Below are positions 52,851 to 62,479 of a stretch of 64,000 nt of DNA, in pieces (the first letter of the stretch is position 1; each line of letters begins with the position of its first letter). The stretch comes from G965226155 sp965226155 (GTDB lineage: Bacteria; Pseudomonadota; Gammaproteobacteria; Eutrophobiales; Eutrophobiaceae). Below the pieces are notes generated by a model. That model did not search any database and was not told the DNA's origin. It saw nothing but the letters and a program-made list of their open reading frames with translations. The DNA is taken from assembly GCA_965226155.1 (NCBI GenBank), contig OZ245331.1, positions 1,798,001 through 1,862,000 of the forward strand. Reading direction: 5' to 3'. The position numbers were made by a program, and so were the translations under genes.

Positions 52851-53084
52851 GTACCCACAGTGACGCTCTTCTGCCCGCTGAAGTCCAGTGGAAAGTGAGG
52901 AGTTATCGTGCTTGTGGGACGGGTGGGTCGGCCCCAGTCCGTAAGTGTTTTAGTCTCTTGTGCAGTTATTTAAGGTTATTATTCGAATCCTGCTCGGACA
53001 GGGCAGATCGATATATATAAGTTTAGCCTTTACCCCAGTTTCTGGGGTACATTCCACAGTCCAACAAATAGCAAGGAAAACACA

Positions 53085-54647
53085 GTGACGGAAGATCAGA
53101 AACAAAACCTGGAAAGGCAACTCTGGAATATTGCCAATACCTTGCGCGGCAAGATGGATGCCGACGAGTTCCGTGATTACATCTTAGGGTTCATCTTCTA
53201 CAAGTACCTCTCTGAAAAGCAGCACCTCTATGCCAACGCATTACTCGAAACCGAGGATATAAAAGACTACCGCAACGTCAACGATCAAGACGACATTGAG
53301 GCGATCCGTGAAGAATCATTAATGAAGCTCGGTTATTTCCTGCGACCGGAGGAGTTGTTTCCCGCCATCAGCGCCAAAGGCAATGCCAGCATCGTAGAAG
53401 AGAGCAACTTCATCCTTGAAGACTTGCAATCTATCCTCAACAGCATTGAACAAAGCACCATGGGCACAGACAGCGAGGATGATTTCAATAAATTGTTCGA
53501 AGACCTGGATCTCGCCAGTACTAAGCTGGGACGCACACCTGAGTCACGCAATACATTAATCGCGAAAGTATTGGCTCATCTGGATAAGATTGATTTCAAC
53601 CTGGACGAAGCGGACTCCGATGTACTCGGGGATGCCTATGAATACCTGATCGGTCAATTTGCCTCCGGTGCCGGCAAGAAGGCCGGGGAGTTCTATACCC
53701 CGCAGCAGGTATCTAAAATCTTGGCCAAGCTGGTCACGCTCGATAAAAAGCAGATCAAAAGTGCCTATGATCCCACCTGTGGTTCAGGCTCCTTATTATT
53801 ACGCATTGCCAAGGAAACAGACGTGGATGAGTTTTACGGCCAAGAGCTAAACCGGACCACCTACAACCTCGCCCGCATGAACATGATCTTGCATGACGTG
53901 CATTTCAGGCGCTTTGATCTAAGACAAGACGACACCCTGGAACACCCACAGCATCTAGATTTACGCTTTGAAGCCGTGGTGGCCAATCCGCCTTTCTCAG
54001 CCAAATGGAAAGGCAAGAATAACCCGCTGAATGACACCGATGACCGGTTCAGCCAGTACGGCAGACTGGCCCCTGCCACCAAGGCAGACTTTGCCTTTAT
54101 CCAGCACATGATCTACCAGATGGCAGAAAACGCTACCATGGCGGTGGTATTACCCCATGGGGTGCTGTTCCGGGGTGCGGCAGAAGAGCAAATCCGCCAA
54201 TACATCATAAAAGAACAAAACTACCTGGATGCCGTGATCGGCTTACCCGCCAACCTGTTCTACGGCACCAGTATCCCCGCTTGTATTCTGGTACTGAAGA
54301 AATGCCGGGTACACGATGACAATATCCTGTTTATCGATGCCTCACAGCATTTTGAGAAAGTTGGCAATCAGAATGTGCTGACAGATGCCCATGTAGAGAA
54401 AATCATCGAAGCCTACAAAGCACGTGAAGCTATCGACAAATACGCCTACGTTGCCAGTCTCAATGAAATAGCAGAGAACGACTACAATCTCAACATCCCC
54501 CGTTATGTGGACACCTTTGAGGAAGAAGCACCTGTAGACATAGATGCCGTGATTAATGATCTGAAAGCCCTTGAAGTCGATATGCAGGAAACAGATCAAA
54601 CCATTGCTGGGTTCTGTAAGGAACTGAGGATAGAAAGTCCTTATTAG
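53085..54647 (+). CDS. hsdM: Type I restriction-modification methyltransferase subunit
   Basis: 520 residues from GTG 53085 with AAGGA upstream. The N-terminal helical domain (ERQLWNIANTLRGKMDADEF, FIFYKYLSEK) is followed by the N6-adenine methyltransferase core: GEFYTPQQVSKILAKLV, DPTCGSGSLLLRIAKE (SAM binding, motif I) and VVANPPFSAKW (NPPF, motif IV), then TKADFAFIQHMIYQM. It methylates adenine within the HsdS-defined site and forms the M2S core that joins HsdR. It is first of three co-directional genes with short gaps. It appears intact. Confidence 0.95.
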   Translation: MTEDQKQNLERQLWNIANTLRGKMDADEFRDYILGFIFYKYLSEKQHLYANALLETEDIKDYRNVNDQDDIEAIREESLMKLGYFLRPEELFPAISAKGNASIVEESNFILEDLQSILNSIEQSTMGTDSEDDFNKLFEDLDLASTKLGRTPESRNTLIAKVLAHLDKIDFNLDEADSDVLGDAYEYLIGQFASGAGKKAGEFYTPQQVSKILAKLVTLDKKQIKSAYDPTCGSGSLLLRIAKETDVDEFYGQELNRTTYNLARMNMILHDVHFRRFDLRQDDTLEHPQHLDLRFEAVVANPPFSAKWKGKNNPLNDTDDRFSQYGRLAPATKADFAFIQHMIYQMAENATMAVVLPHGVLFRGAAEEQIRQYIIKEQNYLDAVIGLPANLFYGTSIPACILVLKKCRVHDDNILFIDASQHFEKVGNQNVLTDAHVEKIIEAYKAREAIDKYAYVASLNEIAENDYNLNIPRYVDTFEEEAPVDIDAVINDLKALEVDMQETDQTIAGFCKELRIESPY

Positions 54648-54661
54648 CCCAAGCAGTGAAT

Positions 54662-55843
54662 ATGGAAACTACACAACCTAAACATGTACCGGCTTTGCGG
54701 TTTCCAGAGTTTAGTGGAAACTGGGCCATAAAAAAGCTAGGCGATATATGCAAGTTTTTAGATTCTGAGCGAGTTCCATTAAGTGAACTTGAGAGAAATA
54801 AAAGAGATGGAATTTATCCGTATTATGGCGCATCTGGAATTATAGATTATATAGACGATTATATATTCGATGGAGAATATGTTCTGCTTGGAGAAGATGG
54901 CGCAAATATTTTATTACGAAATTCACCTCTTGCATTCTTAGCCGAAGGTAAATTTTGGGTTAACAACCACGCGCACGTTTTACGCGCAAATAACTCGAAC
55001 TATTTTCTCGCTGAATCATTAGAAAGAATTACCTATGAGAAATACAATACTGGCACAGCTCAACCAAAATTAAACGCAGAAATTTGTAAAAAGATAAAAC
55101 TGATTCTTCCTCTAAAAGTAGAGCAACAAAAAATAGCCACCTTCCTCTCCGCAGTCGATACCAAAATCGAACAGTTAGCCAAGAAAAAAGCCTTATGGGA
55201 ACAGTACAAGAAAGGCATGATGCAAAAACTCTTCAGACAGGAAATCCGGTTTAAGGACGAGCAGGGGAAGGATTATCCAGGTTGGGAAGAGAAACAATTA
55301 GATGATATTGCAAAGTTTAGCAAAGGAAAGGGAATTTCAAAAAGTGATACCGTGAGTAATGGAATTGTGAAGTGTATTTTGTATGGTCAACTTTACACCT
55401 ACTATGGAGAGACAATTTCAAACGTTATTTCTAGCACTAACATTCCAAATGCAGAATTAGTTTTTAGTAAAAAAAATGATGTGATCATCCCGGCATCTGG
55501 AGAGACTGCTCTGGATATTGCATCAGCAGCTTGTGTATGCGTGGATGGAGTAGCATTAGGTGGTGATATAAATATTATTCGTTGCCAACAAAATGGGATC
55601 TTTCTTGCATATTATTTAAATAATAAAAGAAATGATATAGCCAGACTAGCACAAGGAAAATCAGTAATTCATTTGTATGGGACCCATCTCAAATCTCTCA
55701 AACTACGGATACCTTCCAAAAAAGAACAACAAAAAATAGCCACCTTCCTCTCCGCTATCGACCAAAAGATCGAGTTGGTCGATACCGAAATCAAACAAGC
55801 CCGGGCTTTTAAAAAGGGGTTGCTCCAGCAAATGTTCATTTAG
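54662..55843 (+). CDS. hsdS: Type I restriction-modification specificity subunit
   Basis: 393 residues from ATG 54662 (a GTG two codons upstream is possible). Two target-recognition domains are separated by repeated conserved regions. TRD1 is about residues 15-155. The first conserved helix is EQQKIATFLSAVDTKIEQLA near 158-177. TRD2 runs from about 215, and the second conserved helix is EQQKIATFLSAIDQKIELVD near 355-375. The helix-coding DNA is a direct repeat (55119 and 55724), which allows domain shuffling by recombination. The TRDs are AT-richer than hsdM and hsdR, as is common for exchangeable TRDs. It specifies a bipartite target that cannot be read from sequence. Confidence 0.9.
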   Translation: METTQPKHVPALRFPEFSGNWAIKKLGDICKFLDSERVPLSELERNKRDGIYPYYGASGIIDYIDDYIFDGEYVLLGEDGANILLRNSPLAFLAEGKFWVNNHAHVLRANNSNYFLAESLERITYEKYNTGTAQPKLNAEICKKIKLILPLKVEQQKIATFLSAVDTKIEQLAKKKALWEQYKKGMMQKLFRQEIRFKDEQGKDYPGWEEKQLDDIAKFSKGKGISKSDTVSNGIVKCILYGQLYTYYGETISNVISSTNIPNAELVFSKKNDVIIPASGETALDIASAACVCVDGVALGGDINIIRCQQNGIFLAYYLNNKRNDIARLAQGKSVIHLYGTHLKSLKLRIPSKKEQQKIATFLSAIDQKIELVDTEIKQARAFKKGLLQQMFI

Positions 55844-55862
55844 CTTCAAGGCAACGGACTGC

Positions 55863-58703
55863 ATGACTACTCAATCTGAACAAACTCTCGAGCACAATCT
55901 CATCGCTCAATTAGAAACACTGGGCTTTGAAAAAGTGCGTATTGATGATGAAGCAGACTTAATTACCAACCTGAAAGCCCAACTTGAGAAGCACAACAAG
56001 GTCAAGCTGTCAGACGGGGAGTTCAAGCAGATCCTGAACAAACTCGCACGCGGGAATATCTTCGAGAAAGCGAAAATACTCCGCGACAAGATCGACTACA
56101 CCAAAGACGATGGTGATACTGGTTACATCGAACTGATTGACCAGATCAAGTGGTGCAAGAATGAATACCAGGTGACCCACCAGGTCACCATGCAAGGCGC
56201 ATACACCAATCGCTATGATGTGACCTTATTAGTGAATGGACTGCCGTTGGTGCAGATTGAATTGAAACGCCGTGGCCTGGAACTGAAAGAAGCCTTTAAC
56301 CAGACCAACCGTTATCACCGTCATTCCTTTGCCGCGGGCCTCAAACTGTTCGGGTATATCCAGTTGTTTGTGATCAGCAACGGGGTCAATACCAAGTATT
56401 ATGCCAACAACCCCGTTGCTAAGCGCGATTTCAAGCAAACCTTCTATTGGGCGGATAAAGACAATAAGAAGGTGACCCAGCTCAGCGAGTTTACAGAAGC
56501 ATTCCTTGAGAAGTGCCAGCTTTCAAAGCTCATCACCCAATACATCGTACTGAATGAGAGCAGTGAGAGGCTGATGGTATTGCGCTCCTATCAGTATCAT
56601 GCAGTCGAAGCCATTGTCGAGCAGGTGAGAAACACCGGTAAGTTCGGCTATATCTGGCATACCACGGGTTCTGGCAAGACACTGACCTCCTTTAAGACGG
56701 CGCAGATCCTCACCCAATCACCTCATGTACATAAAGTTGTATTTGTAGTGGACAGGAAGGACCTGGACTACCAGACCATCAAGGAATTCAATAGCTTCAG
56801 TGAAGGCAGCGTGGATGCCACCAACAATACTAAAAAACTAGTGGAGCAGTTCGGTGACGATACCAAACTCATCGTCACCACCTTGCAAAAACTCAACACC
56901 GCGATCAGCAAGGATAGATATCTTAAAACCATGACTACGCTGCAAGATAGACGCATGGTGTTTATTTTTGATGAGTGTCACCGCAGCCAGTTCGGTGATA
57001 CTCATAAGCGAATTAAGGTCTATTTCCCCAAGGTACAGATGTTCGGCTTTACCGGTACACCGATATTTGCCGAGAACTCTTCTACGAATGTACATGGAAG
57101 GCGCACCACAAAAGACCTGTTTGGCGAATGCCTGCATAAATATGTCATTACCGATGCCATCCGTGATGAGAACGTACTCAAGTTCTCAATTGAATATATC
57201 CGCACCATCAAACAGAAAGAAGGTGTAACGGACATTGAGGTCGAAGCCATTGATACCGCCGAGGTGATGGAGGCGGACGAACGCCTGGAAGCCATTACCG
57301 ACTACATCATTGCAAATCACAAACGCAAGACACATAGTCGTGCGTTCACTGCAATCTTCTGCGTTTCCAATATCAAGACCCTGATCAAATACTATGAATT
57401 ACTAAAGAAGAAAAAAGAAGCAGGAGAACATGATCTGAGGGTCGGTACGATCTTCTCCTACCAGGCCAATGAAGACGACAGCGATGCCAACGGCTTCATT
57501 GAAACGGACTTCCAGGTGGATGGTATCAATGGTGCAGGGGGTATAAATACTCAGAACCAGCACAGCCGTGACAAGCTGGAAGGCTTTATCCAAGACTATA
57601 ACGCCACGTATGCTACCAACTTCTCTACCAATAACTTCTATGGCTACTATAAGGATATTGGCAAGCGGGCCAGGGAATGCCAGGTAGATATCCTCCTGGT
57701 GGTGAACATGTTCTTAACCGGCTTTGACTCCCAGGCCTTAAATACCCTCTATGTGGACAAGAACTTGAAATACCACGGCCTGATCCAGGCCTACTCCCGT
57801 ACCAACCGCATCCTGGGTCAGAAGAAGTCCCAAGGGAATATTGTCAGTTTCCGTAATCTGAAACCTGCCACCGACCAGGCGATTGAGCTGTTTGCCAATA
57901 GGGACGCAATCGAGCAGATATGCCTTGAGCCCTATGAGCAATACAAAGAAAAGTTTGCCAAGGCTGTAGAGAAATTACAGACAATCGCACCTACGGTTGA
58001 GAGCGTGGATGATCTGGCAACAGAAGAAGACGAGGCCCGGTTTATCCAGGCCTTCCGTGACATCATACGCATAAAGAACGTACTCCAGTGCTTTACCGAG
58101 TTTACGTTTAATGATCTGGCCATGGATGCGCAGCTTTTTGAAGATTACAAGAGCAAGTACCTTGATTTATACGACAAGGTCAGAACCCATCACCTGAAAG
58201 AAAAAGTCTCCATCTTAGATGACATTGATTTTGAGCTGGCGTTGATTCACCGGGATGAGGTCAATGTCAGCTATATCATCGCCCTCTTACGCAATATGCA
58301 AGACGCCAGACCAGCCGAGCAAGAGAGACAGCGAAATGCGATTCTGAGCATGTTGGAGTCCGATGTTCAACTACGCAGCAAGAAGGTGTTGATTGAGCGC
58401 TTCATTGCCGAGCATTTCCCAGAAATACCAAAAGGTGCTGATGTAGGAGAAGTATTCGATGCTTACTGGAACGAAGAAAAGCAAAAGGCTGTACAAGCAT
58501 TAAGTGGGGCCGAAGGACTGGATATGGACGGCTTACAGAGGGTGATTGGGAATTATTTATTCACCGAGAAGACACCACTACGCGATGAGGTGATCGCCAT
58601 CATGCACACACGCCCAAAACTCAAAGAGCGCGGCACCCTTACCGATCGAATAATAGAGAAGATCAAAGCATTTGTTGAAACGTTTATCGATGGGGTGGAT
58701 TAG
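55863..58703 (+). CDS. hsdR: Type I restriction-modification endonuclease/translocase subunit
   Basis: 946 residues, start ATG 55863 with AAGG upstream, 19 bases after hsdS. The N-terminal nuclease domain has the PD-(D/E)XK pattern (NRYDVTLLVNGLPLVQIELK, Glu and Lys near 133-135). The helicase motor follows: IWHTTGSGKTLTSFKTAQIL (Walker A, about 268-280), VFVVDRKDLDYQ, FIFDECHRSQFGDTH (DECH) and FGFTGTPIF (motif III), then YSRTNRILGQKK (motif VI region). The C-terminal helical part contacts the methyltransferase. It translocates and cleaves unmodified DNA using ATP. All motifs are present, so the R-M system appears functional. Confidence 0.95.
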   Translation: MTTQSEQTLEHNLIAQLETLGFEKVRIDDEADLITNLKAQLEKHNKVKLSDGEFKQILNKLARGNIFEKAKILRDKIDYTKDDGDTGYIELIDQIKWCKNEYQVTHQVTMQGAYTNRYDVTLLVNGLPLVQIELKRRGLELKEAFNQTNRYHRHSFAAGLKLFGYIQLFVISNGVNTKYYANNPVAKRDFKQTFYWADKDNKKVTQLSEFTEAFLEKCQLSKLITQYIVLNESSERLMVLRSYQYHAVEAIVEQVRNTGKFGYIWHTTGSGKTLTSFKTAQILTQSPHVHKVVFVVDRKDLDYQTIKEFNSFSEGSVDATNNTKKLVEQFGDDTKLIVTTLQKLNTAISKDRYLKTMTTLQDRRMVFIFDECHRSQFGDTHKRIKVYFPKVQMFGFTGTPIFAENSSTNVHGRRTTKDLFGECLHKYVITDAIRDENVLKFSIEYIRTIKQKEGVTDIEVEAIDTAEVMEADERLEAITDYIIANHKRKTHSRAFTAIFCVSNIKTLIKYYELLKKKKEAGEHDLRVGTIFSYQANEDDSDANGFIETDFQVDGINGAGGINTQNQHSRDKLEGFIQDYNATYATNFSTNNFYGYYKDIGKRARECQVDILLVVNMFLTGFDSQALNTLYVDKNLKYHGLIQAYSRTNRILGQKKSQGNIVSFRNLKPATDQAIELFANRDAIEQICLEPYEQYKEKFAKAVEKLQTIAPTVESVDDLATEEDEARFIQAFRDIIRIKNVLQCFTEFTFNDLAMDAQLFEDYKSKYLDLYDKVRTHHLKEKVSILDDIDFELALIHRDEVNVSYIIALLRNMQDARPAEQERQRNAILSMLESDVQLRSKKVLIERFIAEHFPEIPKGADVGEVFDAYWNEEKQKAVQALSGAEGLDMDGLQRVIGNYLFTEKTPLRDEVIAIMHTRPKLKERGTLTDRIIEKIKAFVETFIDGVD

Positions 58704-58777
58704 ATCTTTATGGCTGAGTAAAGCCAACCTAAATGTGTAATCCCCATTTTTATTGAATACTAAAAGAGGTATTAATT

Positions 58778-58984
58778 ATGGCTAATTATTATGTTAATGA
58801 CAATGTTCAATCGAATGGCGATCATGAAGTTCACAAAGAAGGTTGTAGTTATATGCCGAACGTTTCAAATAGGACTTATTTAGGAGATTTTGTTAACTGT
58901 TATAGCGCTGTAATTGCAGCTAAGAAAACATATCCGCGATCAAATGGATGCTACTATTGCAGCAATGAATGTCATACATCCTAA
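58778..58984 (+). CDS. Small Cys-rich protein (68 aa) downstream of type I R-M
   Basis: ATG 58778 has AAAGAGG 8 bases upstream. The protein reads MANYYVNDNVQSNGDHEVHK, then EGCSYMP, a NRTYLGDFVNC segment and a C-terminal NGCYYCSNECHTS. Four or more Cys and several His suggest a zinc site. I recall widespread short proteins with this Y-x-V-N...N-G-D-H-E-V-H...C-S-x-x-P pattern in accessory regions, without known function. It follows hsdR by 74 bases on the same strand and may be an accessory of the R-M locus. Confidence 0.65.
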   Translation: MANYYVNDNVQSNGDHEVHKEGCSYMPNVSNRTYLGDFVNCYSAVIAAKKTYPRSNGCYYCSNECHTS

Positions 58985-59019
58985 TCTATAAAAGTTGCTA
59001 TATTTACTAGTAATCCGCA

Positions 59020-59868
59020 ATGCTTCAGTTTGACAGTAATTGGCGCTTTGAAAGCCCTGGCCAAGCGGAATCCACAGTAGTCGAGGGTTTCCGTAAGTTG
59101 ATTGACCACATTTGTGGCCAGGGGTCGCAAAAGGCGATTCTCGAACACTTCAAGGCCTATTTCGCTTCAGTAACCGGAACGTTACACTACCCAAGCAGTG
59201 ATGTAAGCTGGGCATCTACTGACCTCGACAGTGTGATGAGCGAGGCAGCAGCAAACGCACCGCTGTTCATTGAGGCTTTTTACGATGCCTGCGACGAGCT
59301 TCAAAGCCGCCATCATGATATGGCTATACCTGAAATCAGACTGGTCAACCGTATTCTGAATGATGCTTGCGCTGGTTTTCAGATTGATCCCCCAAATCTT
59401 GTGGCGACACGAGTGCACATTTCGGTCTCGGTGCCGGATGAAACACCGTCTCTAGATGCCCAGGCAGAAACAGCAATCGAGGACGCTCTGCAGGCATCCG
59501 AACGTGCTCTTAGCGAAGGCAACGGTCGTCAGGCTGTACAGGAGCTCCTGTGGCTGTTAGAGACGATCTCGACAGCGTTTCGAAGCTCAGAGATTCTCGA
59601 CGGTGGAATCAACGGTCGCTACTTCAACAAAATCATCGGCGAGCTTCGTCAGCGAGAACACGGCCATCAAAAGCAGATTCTGCAGTGGATGATGAGCCTG
59701 CACGGTTATCTCTCGTCGCCAACAGGGGGTGGGGTCCGCCATGGTGTCGATCTCAAGAAAGGTCTCGATCTCGGTATCAACGAGGCACGTCTGTATTGCA
59801 ACCTCATCCGCAGCTATGTGACATTTTTGATCTCTGAGCACGAACGCCTTAACCAGCGGATTACCTGA
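59020..59868 (+). CDS. Helical protein with abortive-infection-like (HEPN-like) C-terminus
   Basis: 282 residues, ATG 59020, 35 bases after the previous gene on the same strand. The protein is mostly helical. Its second half (VQELLWLLETISTAFRSSEI, FNKIIGELRQREHGHQKQIL, LSSPTGGGVRHGVDLKKGLD and YCNLIRSYVTFLISEHERL) resembles the C-terminal domain of Abi/AbiJ-type proteins. The Arg-His in GGVRHGVD could be part of a HEPN RNase site; this is inference. Together with the Cys-rich protein it may form an R-M-linked backup defence. It is ended by an IS3 remnant starting 8 bases after the stop. Confidence 0.55.
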   Translation: MLQFDSNWRFESPGQAESTVVEGFRKLIDHICGQGSQKAILEHFKAYFASVTGTLHYPSSDVSWASTDLDSVMSEAAANAPLFIEAFYDACDELQSRHHDMAIPEIRLVNRILNDACAGFQIDPPNLVATRVHISVSVPDETPSLDAQAETAIEDALQASERALSEGNGRQAVQELLWLLETISTAFRSSEILDGGINGRYFNKIIGELRQREHGHQKQILQWMMSLHGYLSSPTGGGVRHGVDLKKGLDLGINEARLYCNLIRSYVTFLISEHERLNQRIT

Positions 59869-59875
59869 GGTTAAA

Positions 59876-60243
59876 GTGACCCGCCCCCAATAACGGCGCC
59901 GATATTAAAGTTAGAGTTTGTGCTCAATTAACTATTGTATTCCCTAATGCGTTTCTAAAGCACTCGTTAAACGGGCCGATGAAACTCGGGTGACTCCAGA
60001 CGGCTCAAGGCCTGGCAAACCCACGGATAACCTATTAATCGAATCGTTCAATGGCCGTTTTCGGGATGCATGTCTGAACACGAACCGGTGCTTGTTCTTG
60101 GACGATGCGAAAGGGAAAATTGAATCTGGGCCAATGGCGTATCATCAGTATCGACCCCATTCATCATTGAATGATCTGACACCGGAGGCGTTTTACCAGC
60201 AACATCAGAAAGCCGGGCATCTTGAATTGACAGGTATCTAGTA
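59876..60243 (+). mobile_element. IS3-family remnant with transposase C-terminal fragment
   Basis: It starts with the terminus TGACCCGCCCCCAATAACGG, then jumps to the end of an IS3-type OrfB: GKPTDNLLIESFNGRFRDAC (catalytic Glu region), MAYHQYRPHSSLNDLTPEAF and a TAG at 60239-60241. Everything between is deleted. It shares its terminus with 45991. Bases 60244-60447 are AT-rich and noncoding. Confidence 0.8.
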
Positions 60244-60447
60244 ATGGGGTGAGGTTCATTACATATAGGAAGTCTAATACATATTGGGCTAGATAAAAAA
60301 CGCCTTCCTGGGAAGCCACTGCTATATCTTTATAATTACGATAATAATATATTATAGGCTTAAAAGCATAATTCTTAGGTATAAGGATTTAAGAGCAATA
60401 TTCCAACAGAAGCCTTAAAACGAATAACAAACTTAGTAATCATTCTT

Positions 60448-61005
60448 ATGAAAAATGAAATCTATAAAGATCGCTACGATTTTGAATGGAATCATAGAAA
60501 TCATTTACATAGTGCCCTTCAAATACCAATAGCCTTGGCAACATTACTAGGAGGTGCCATTGCATTTCTAGTTCAAAAATTTCCATATAAAGACGATACA
60601 ACAACGTACATTTTTGTTCTTATAATTAGCCTTGGAATTATTAGCTTGTTAACAGGTATTTATTATTTAATTAGGTCGATAAAGGGAGTTGGTTATTATC
60701 GTCTTCCTACACCTCTTAAAATAAAAAAACATTATGATGATTTACTCAAATGGCGGATTTCTAAGAAAGACACTCAGGAAGACGCCGAACGCGATTTAGA
60801 AAATTTTATTAATTTGCGACTGTCTGAAGCGGTAGAGAAAAATGCAAATACTAACCAAAATAGAGCTGCTTATATATATAAATCAAATACTTCTTTTACA
60901 TACACCTTGATCATATTATTCATAGCGACTATACCCTATCTATTTGCTAATATAAGCACTGATGAAAAAATTTATAAAATTGAAATAGTGTCAGCTAATC
61001 AATAA
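60448..61005 (+). CDS. Hypothetical three-helix membrane protein (185 aa)
   Basis: Membrane helices lie at about residues 25-44 (LQIPIALATLLGGAIAFLVQ), 54-77 and 150-170. An N-terminal amphipathic stretch (YKDRYDFEWNHRNHLHSA) and a long charged helical loop on the cytosolic side lie between helices 2 and 3. The layout of paired helices plus helical cytosolic region recalls SLATT-type membrane effectors of bacterial immune systems, but the match is only in topology. A 48-codon acidic frame follows 15 bases downstream. The DNA is strongly AT-rich, unlike the R-M genes before it. Confidence 0.55.
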   Translation: MKNEIYKDRYDFEWNHRNHLHSALQIPIALATLLGGAIAFLVQKFPYKDDTTTYIFVLIISLGIISLLTGIYYLIRSIKGVGYYRLPTPLKIKKHYDDLLKWRISKKDTQEDAERDLENFINLRLSEAVEKNANTNQNRAAYIYKSNTSFTYTLIILFIATIPYLFANISTDEKIYKIEIVSANQ

Positions 61006-61020
61006 ATTGGAGCAGCCAAT

Positions 61021-61167
61021 ATGATTGAAGAAAGAAACGGTAATGGTGATCAAAATGATCCAGCAGATGAACTGCCTGATGATAGACCACCTGAAGGGCC
61101 GCCTAATGAATTTGTCAGAGAAGACTACATAATAGATATAGATGCTGATAATGAAGATGGAGATTAA
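61021..61167 (+). CDS. Small acidic protein (48 aa)
   Basis: ATG 61021 with TTGGAG 8 bases upstream, TAA 61165-61167. The protein is extremely acidic: MIEERNGNGDQNDPADELPD, then DRPPEGPPNEFVREDYIID and DADNEDGD. There is no hydrophobic core, so it is likely disordered, possibly a DNA mimic, antitoxin-like or regulatory peptide. It lies 15 bases after the membrane protein gene, probably in the same operon. Confidence 0.5.
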   Translation: MIEERNGNGDQNDPADELPDDRPPEGPPNEFVREDYIIDIDADNEDGD

Positions 61168-61268
61168 ATTTAGCACTACATAAACATGCGCTCGATGTGA
61201 ATGAGTATGCAGCTATTCGTTTTGCTAACAGGCTAACGCGATAATATATCTAAAGGAAATTCCTCAGC

Positions 61269-61982
61269 ATGGTGAAGCAAAGCTACATCATATCAGTAGT
61301 TTTTGTTGCGTTGAATCTGATGGCTACCCTATTCGTCTTGAAGTCTAGTCCAGAACCGTTTCCGGTGCTCCACGAGTGGCCGTTTATCTCTCTTATGTTG
61401 CGCCCGCTCCCTATTGGAAATTCCATAGTCTTTGGGATATCGATGGGGTTTCTTGTCAGTAGCATCTTTTATTGTTTGGTTGTCTTTTTCCCCGAAAAGA
61501 AACGGAATCGAATGATCGGTTTGAACCTACAGCGTCAATACCGGGAGATTAAAGAAGGCTGTATTGCGATATTCTTAAGTGTGATACAAAAATCATATCC
61601 AGCAGAACTACCTAGAGAGCTCATTAATCAGGAAGCATTTAGAGATTACTTCAATGCTCCCTATGATGAGTCTCAATCAAGATGGGACTGCGTCTTGAAC
61701 GGCTTGGATGAGTATCATTTAGGAGCAGTATTGATCGAGCTAGAGCTTCTCCGAGAGTCAGTGCAGTACACATTGAACAACGTAGAATTCAGCAGCGATA
61801 ATGTTTTTGTCTTCTTTCATAATCTATCTCAACAAATCTATGAGTACAGAAATATGAACCAAGATTACGACGATATTAATAGCCTCTCTCGGTTTCTTTG
61901 GCAACTTTTCACTGGGTGGAGCTTTATAGACGGTTATAAAGATCAAGATATAGTCCAAATAATGATAGACGAGATAAAATGA
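61269..61982 (+). CDS. Hypothetical two-helix membrane protein (237 aa)
   Basis: The ATG at 61269 has AAAGGAA about 11 bases upstream. Membrane helices lie at about residues 5-25 (YIISVVFVALNLMATLFVLK) and 52-75 (VFGISMGFLVSSIFYCLVVF). The rest is a helical, acidic cytosolic domain (LNRQYREIKEG-like, LGAVLIELELLRESVQYTLN, FFHNLSQQIYEYRNM). No family is recognised. It ends at the degraded IS6 remnant. It could belong with the membrane protein and acidic peptide upstream, about 100 bases away. Confidence 0.55.
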   Translation: MVKQSYIISVVFVALNLMATLFVLKSSPEPFPVLHEWPFISLMLRPLPIGNSIVFGISMGFLVSSIFYCLVVFFPEKKRNRMIGLNLQRQYREIKEGCIAIFLSVIQKSYPAELPRELINQEAFRDYFNAPYDESQSRWDCVLNGLDEYHLGAVLIELELLRESVQYTLNNVEFSSDNVFVFFHNLSQQIYEYRNMNQDYDDINSLSRFLWQLFTGWSFIDGYKDQDIVQIMIDEIK

Positions 61983-61999
61983 ACGGATATAGTAAGATA

Positions 62000-62445
62000 C
62001 TCCAGTAGATGTCGTCTGGCAGGCCCGACGGGATGGTGCGACAGCAACGCGTATTTTCAAGCGATTATTAAAAACCAATCGAGATGGGCCAAGGAAAATT
62101 GTAACAGACAGACTGAGATGCTATGCGTTGCCCATAGAGATATGGACCCGGATGTGATTCATGATGCATCACAGTATGCTAATAATCGGGCAAAACTTTC
62201 ATATCAAACGACTAGAGTGCAGGAGTGGGGTAGGCGACGATTCAAATCAATACTGTAAGCACAAAGCCTCCTAAATACTCAGGCTGTCGTATTCAATTGA
62301 TTCAATCTGGATCGTCACCTGATGTCAGCGAATCATGACCGAATTCTCAGGCAGGGTGCTTTGACGTTTTGGCATTAGGTAACGGCAATGTAATCGGTAT
62401 ACAGATGAGAATTTAGATAAACTGGAAACTTAATTTATCAGTACC
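62000..62445 (+). mobile_element. IS6-family remnant (right half)
   Basis: Pieces match the second half of the IS6 transposase (TTCAAGCGATTATTAAAAAC, AATTGTAACAGACAGACTGA, GGGTAGGCGACGATTCAAAT) with several stops and frameshifts. It ends in the terminus AATTTATCAGTACC at 62445. The left half is missing. Confidence 0.75.
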
Positions 62446-62479
62446 GGAAGGTGCCCTATTTTGTAGAATGCGAGTGAAT

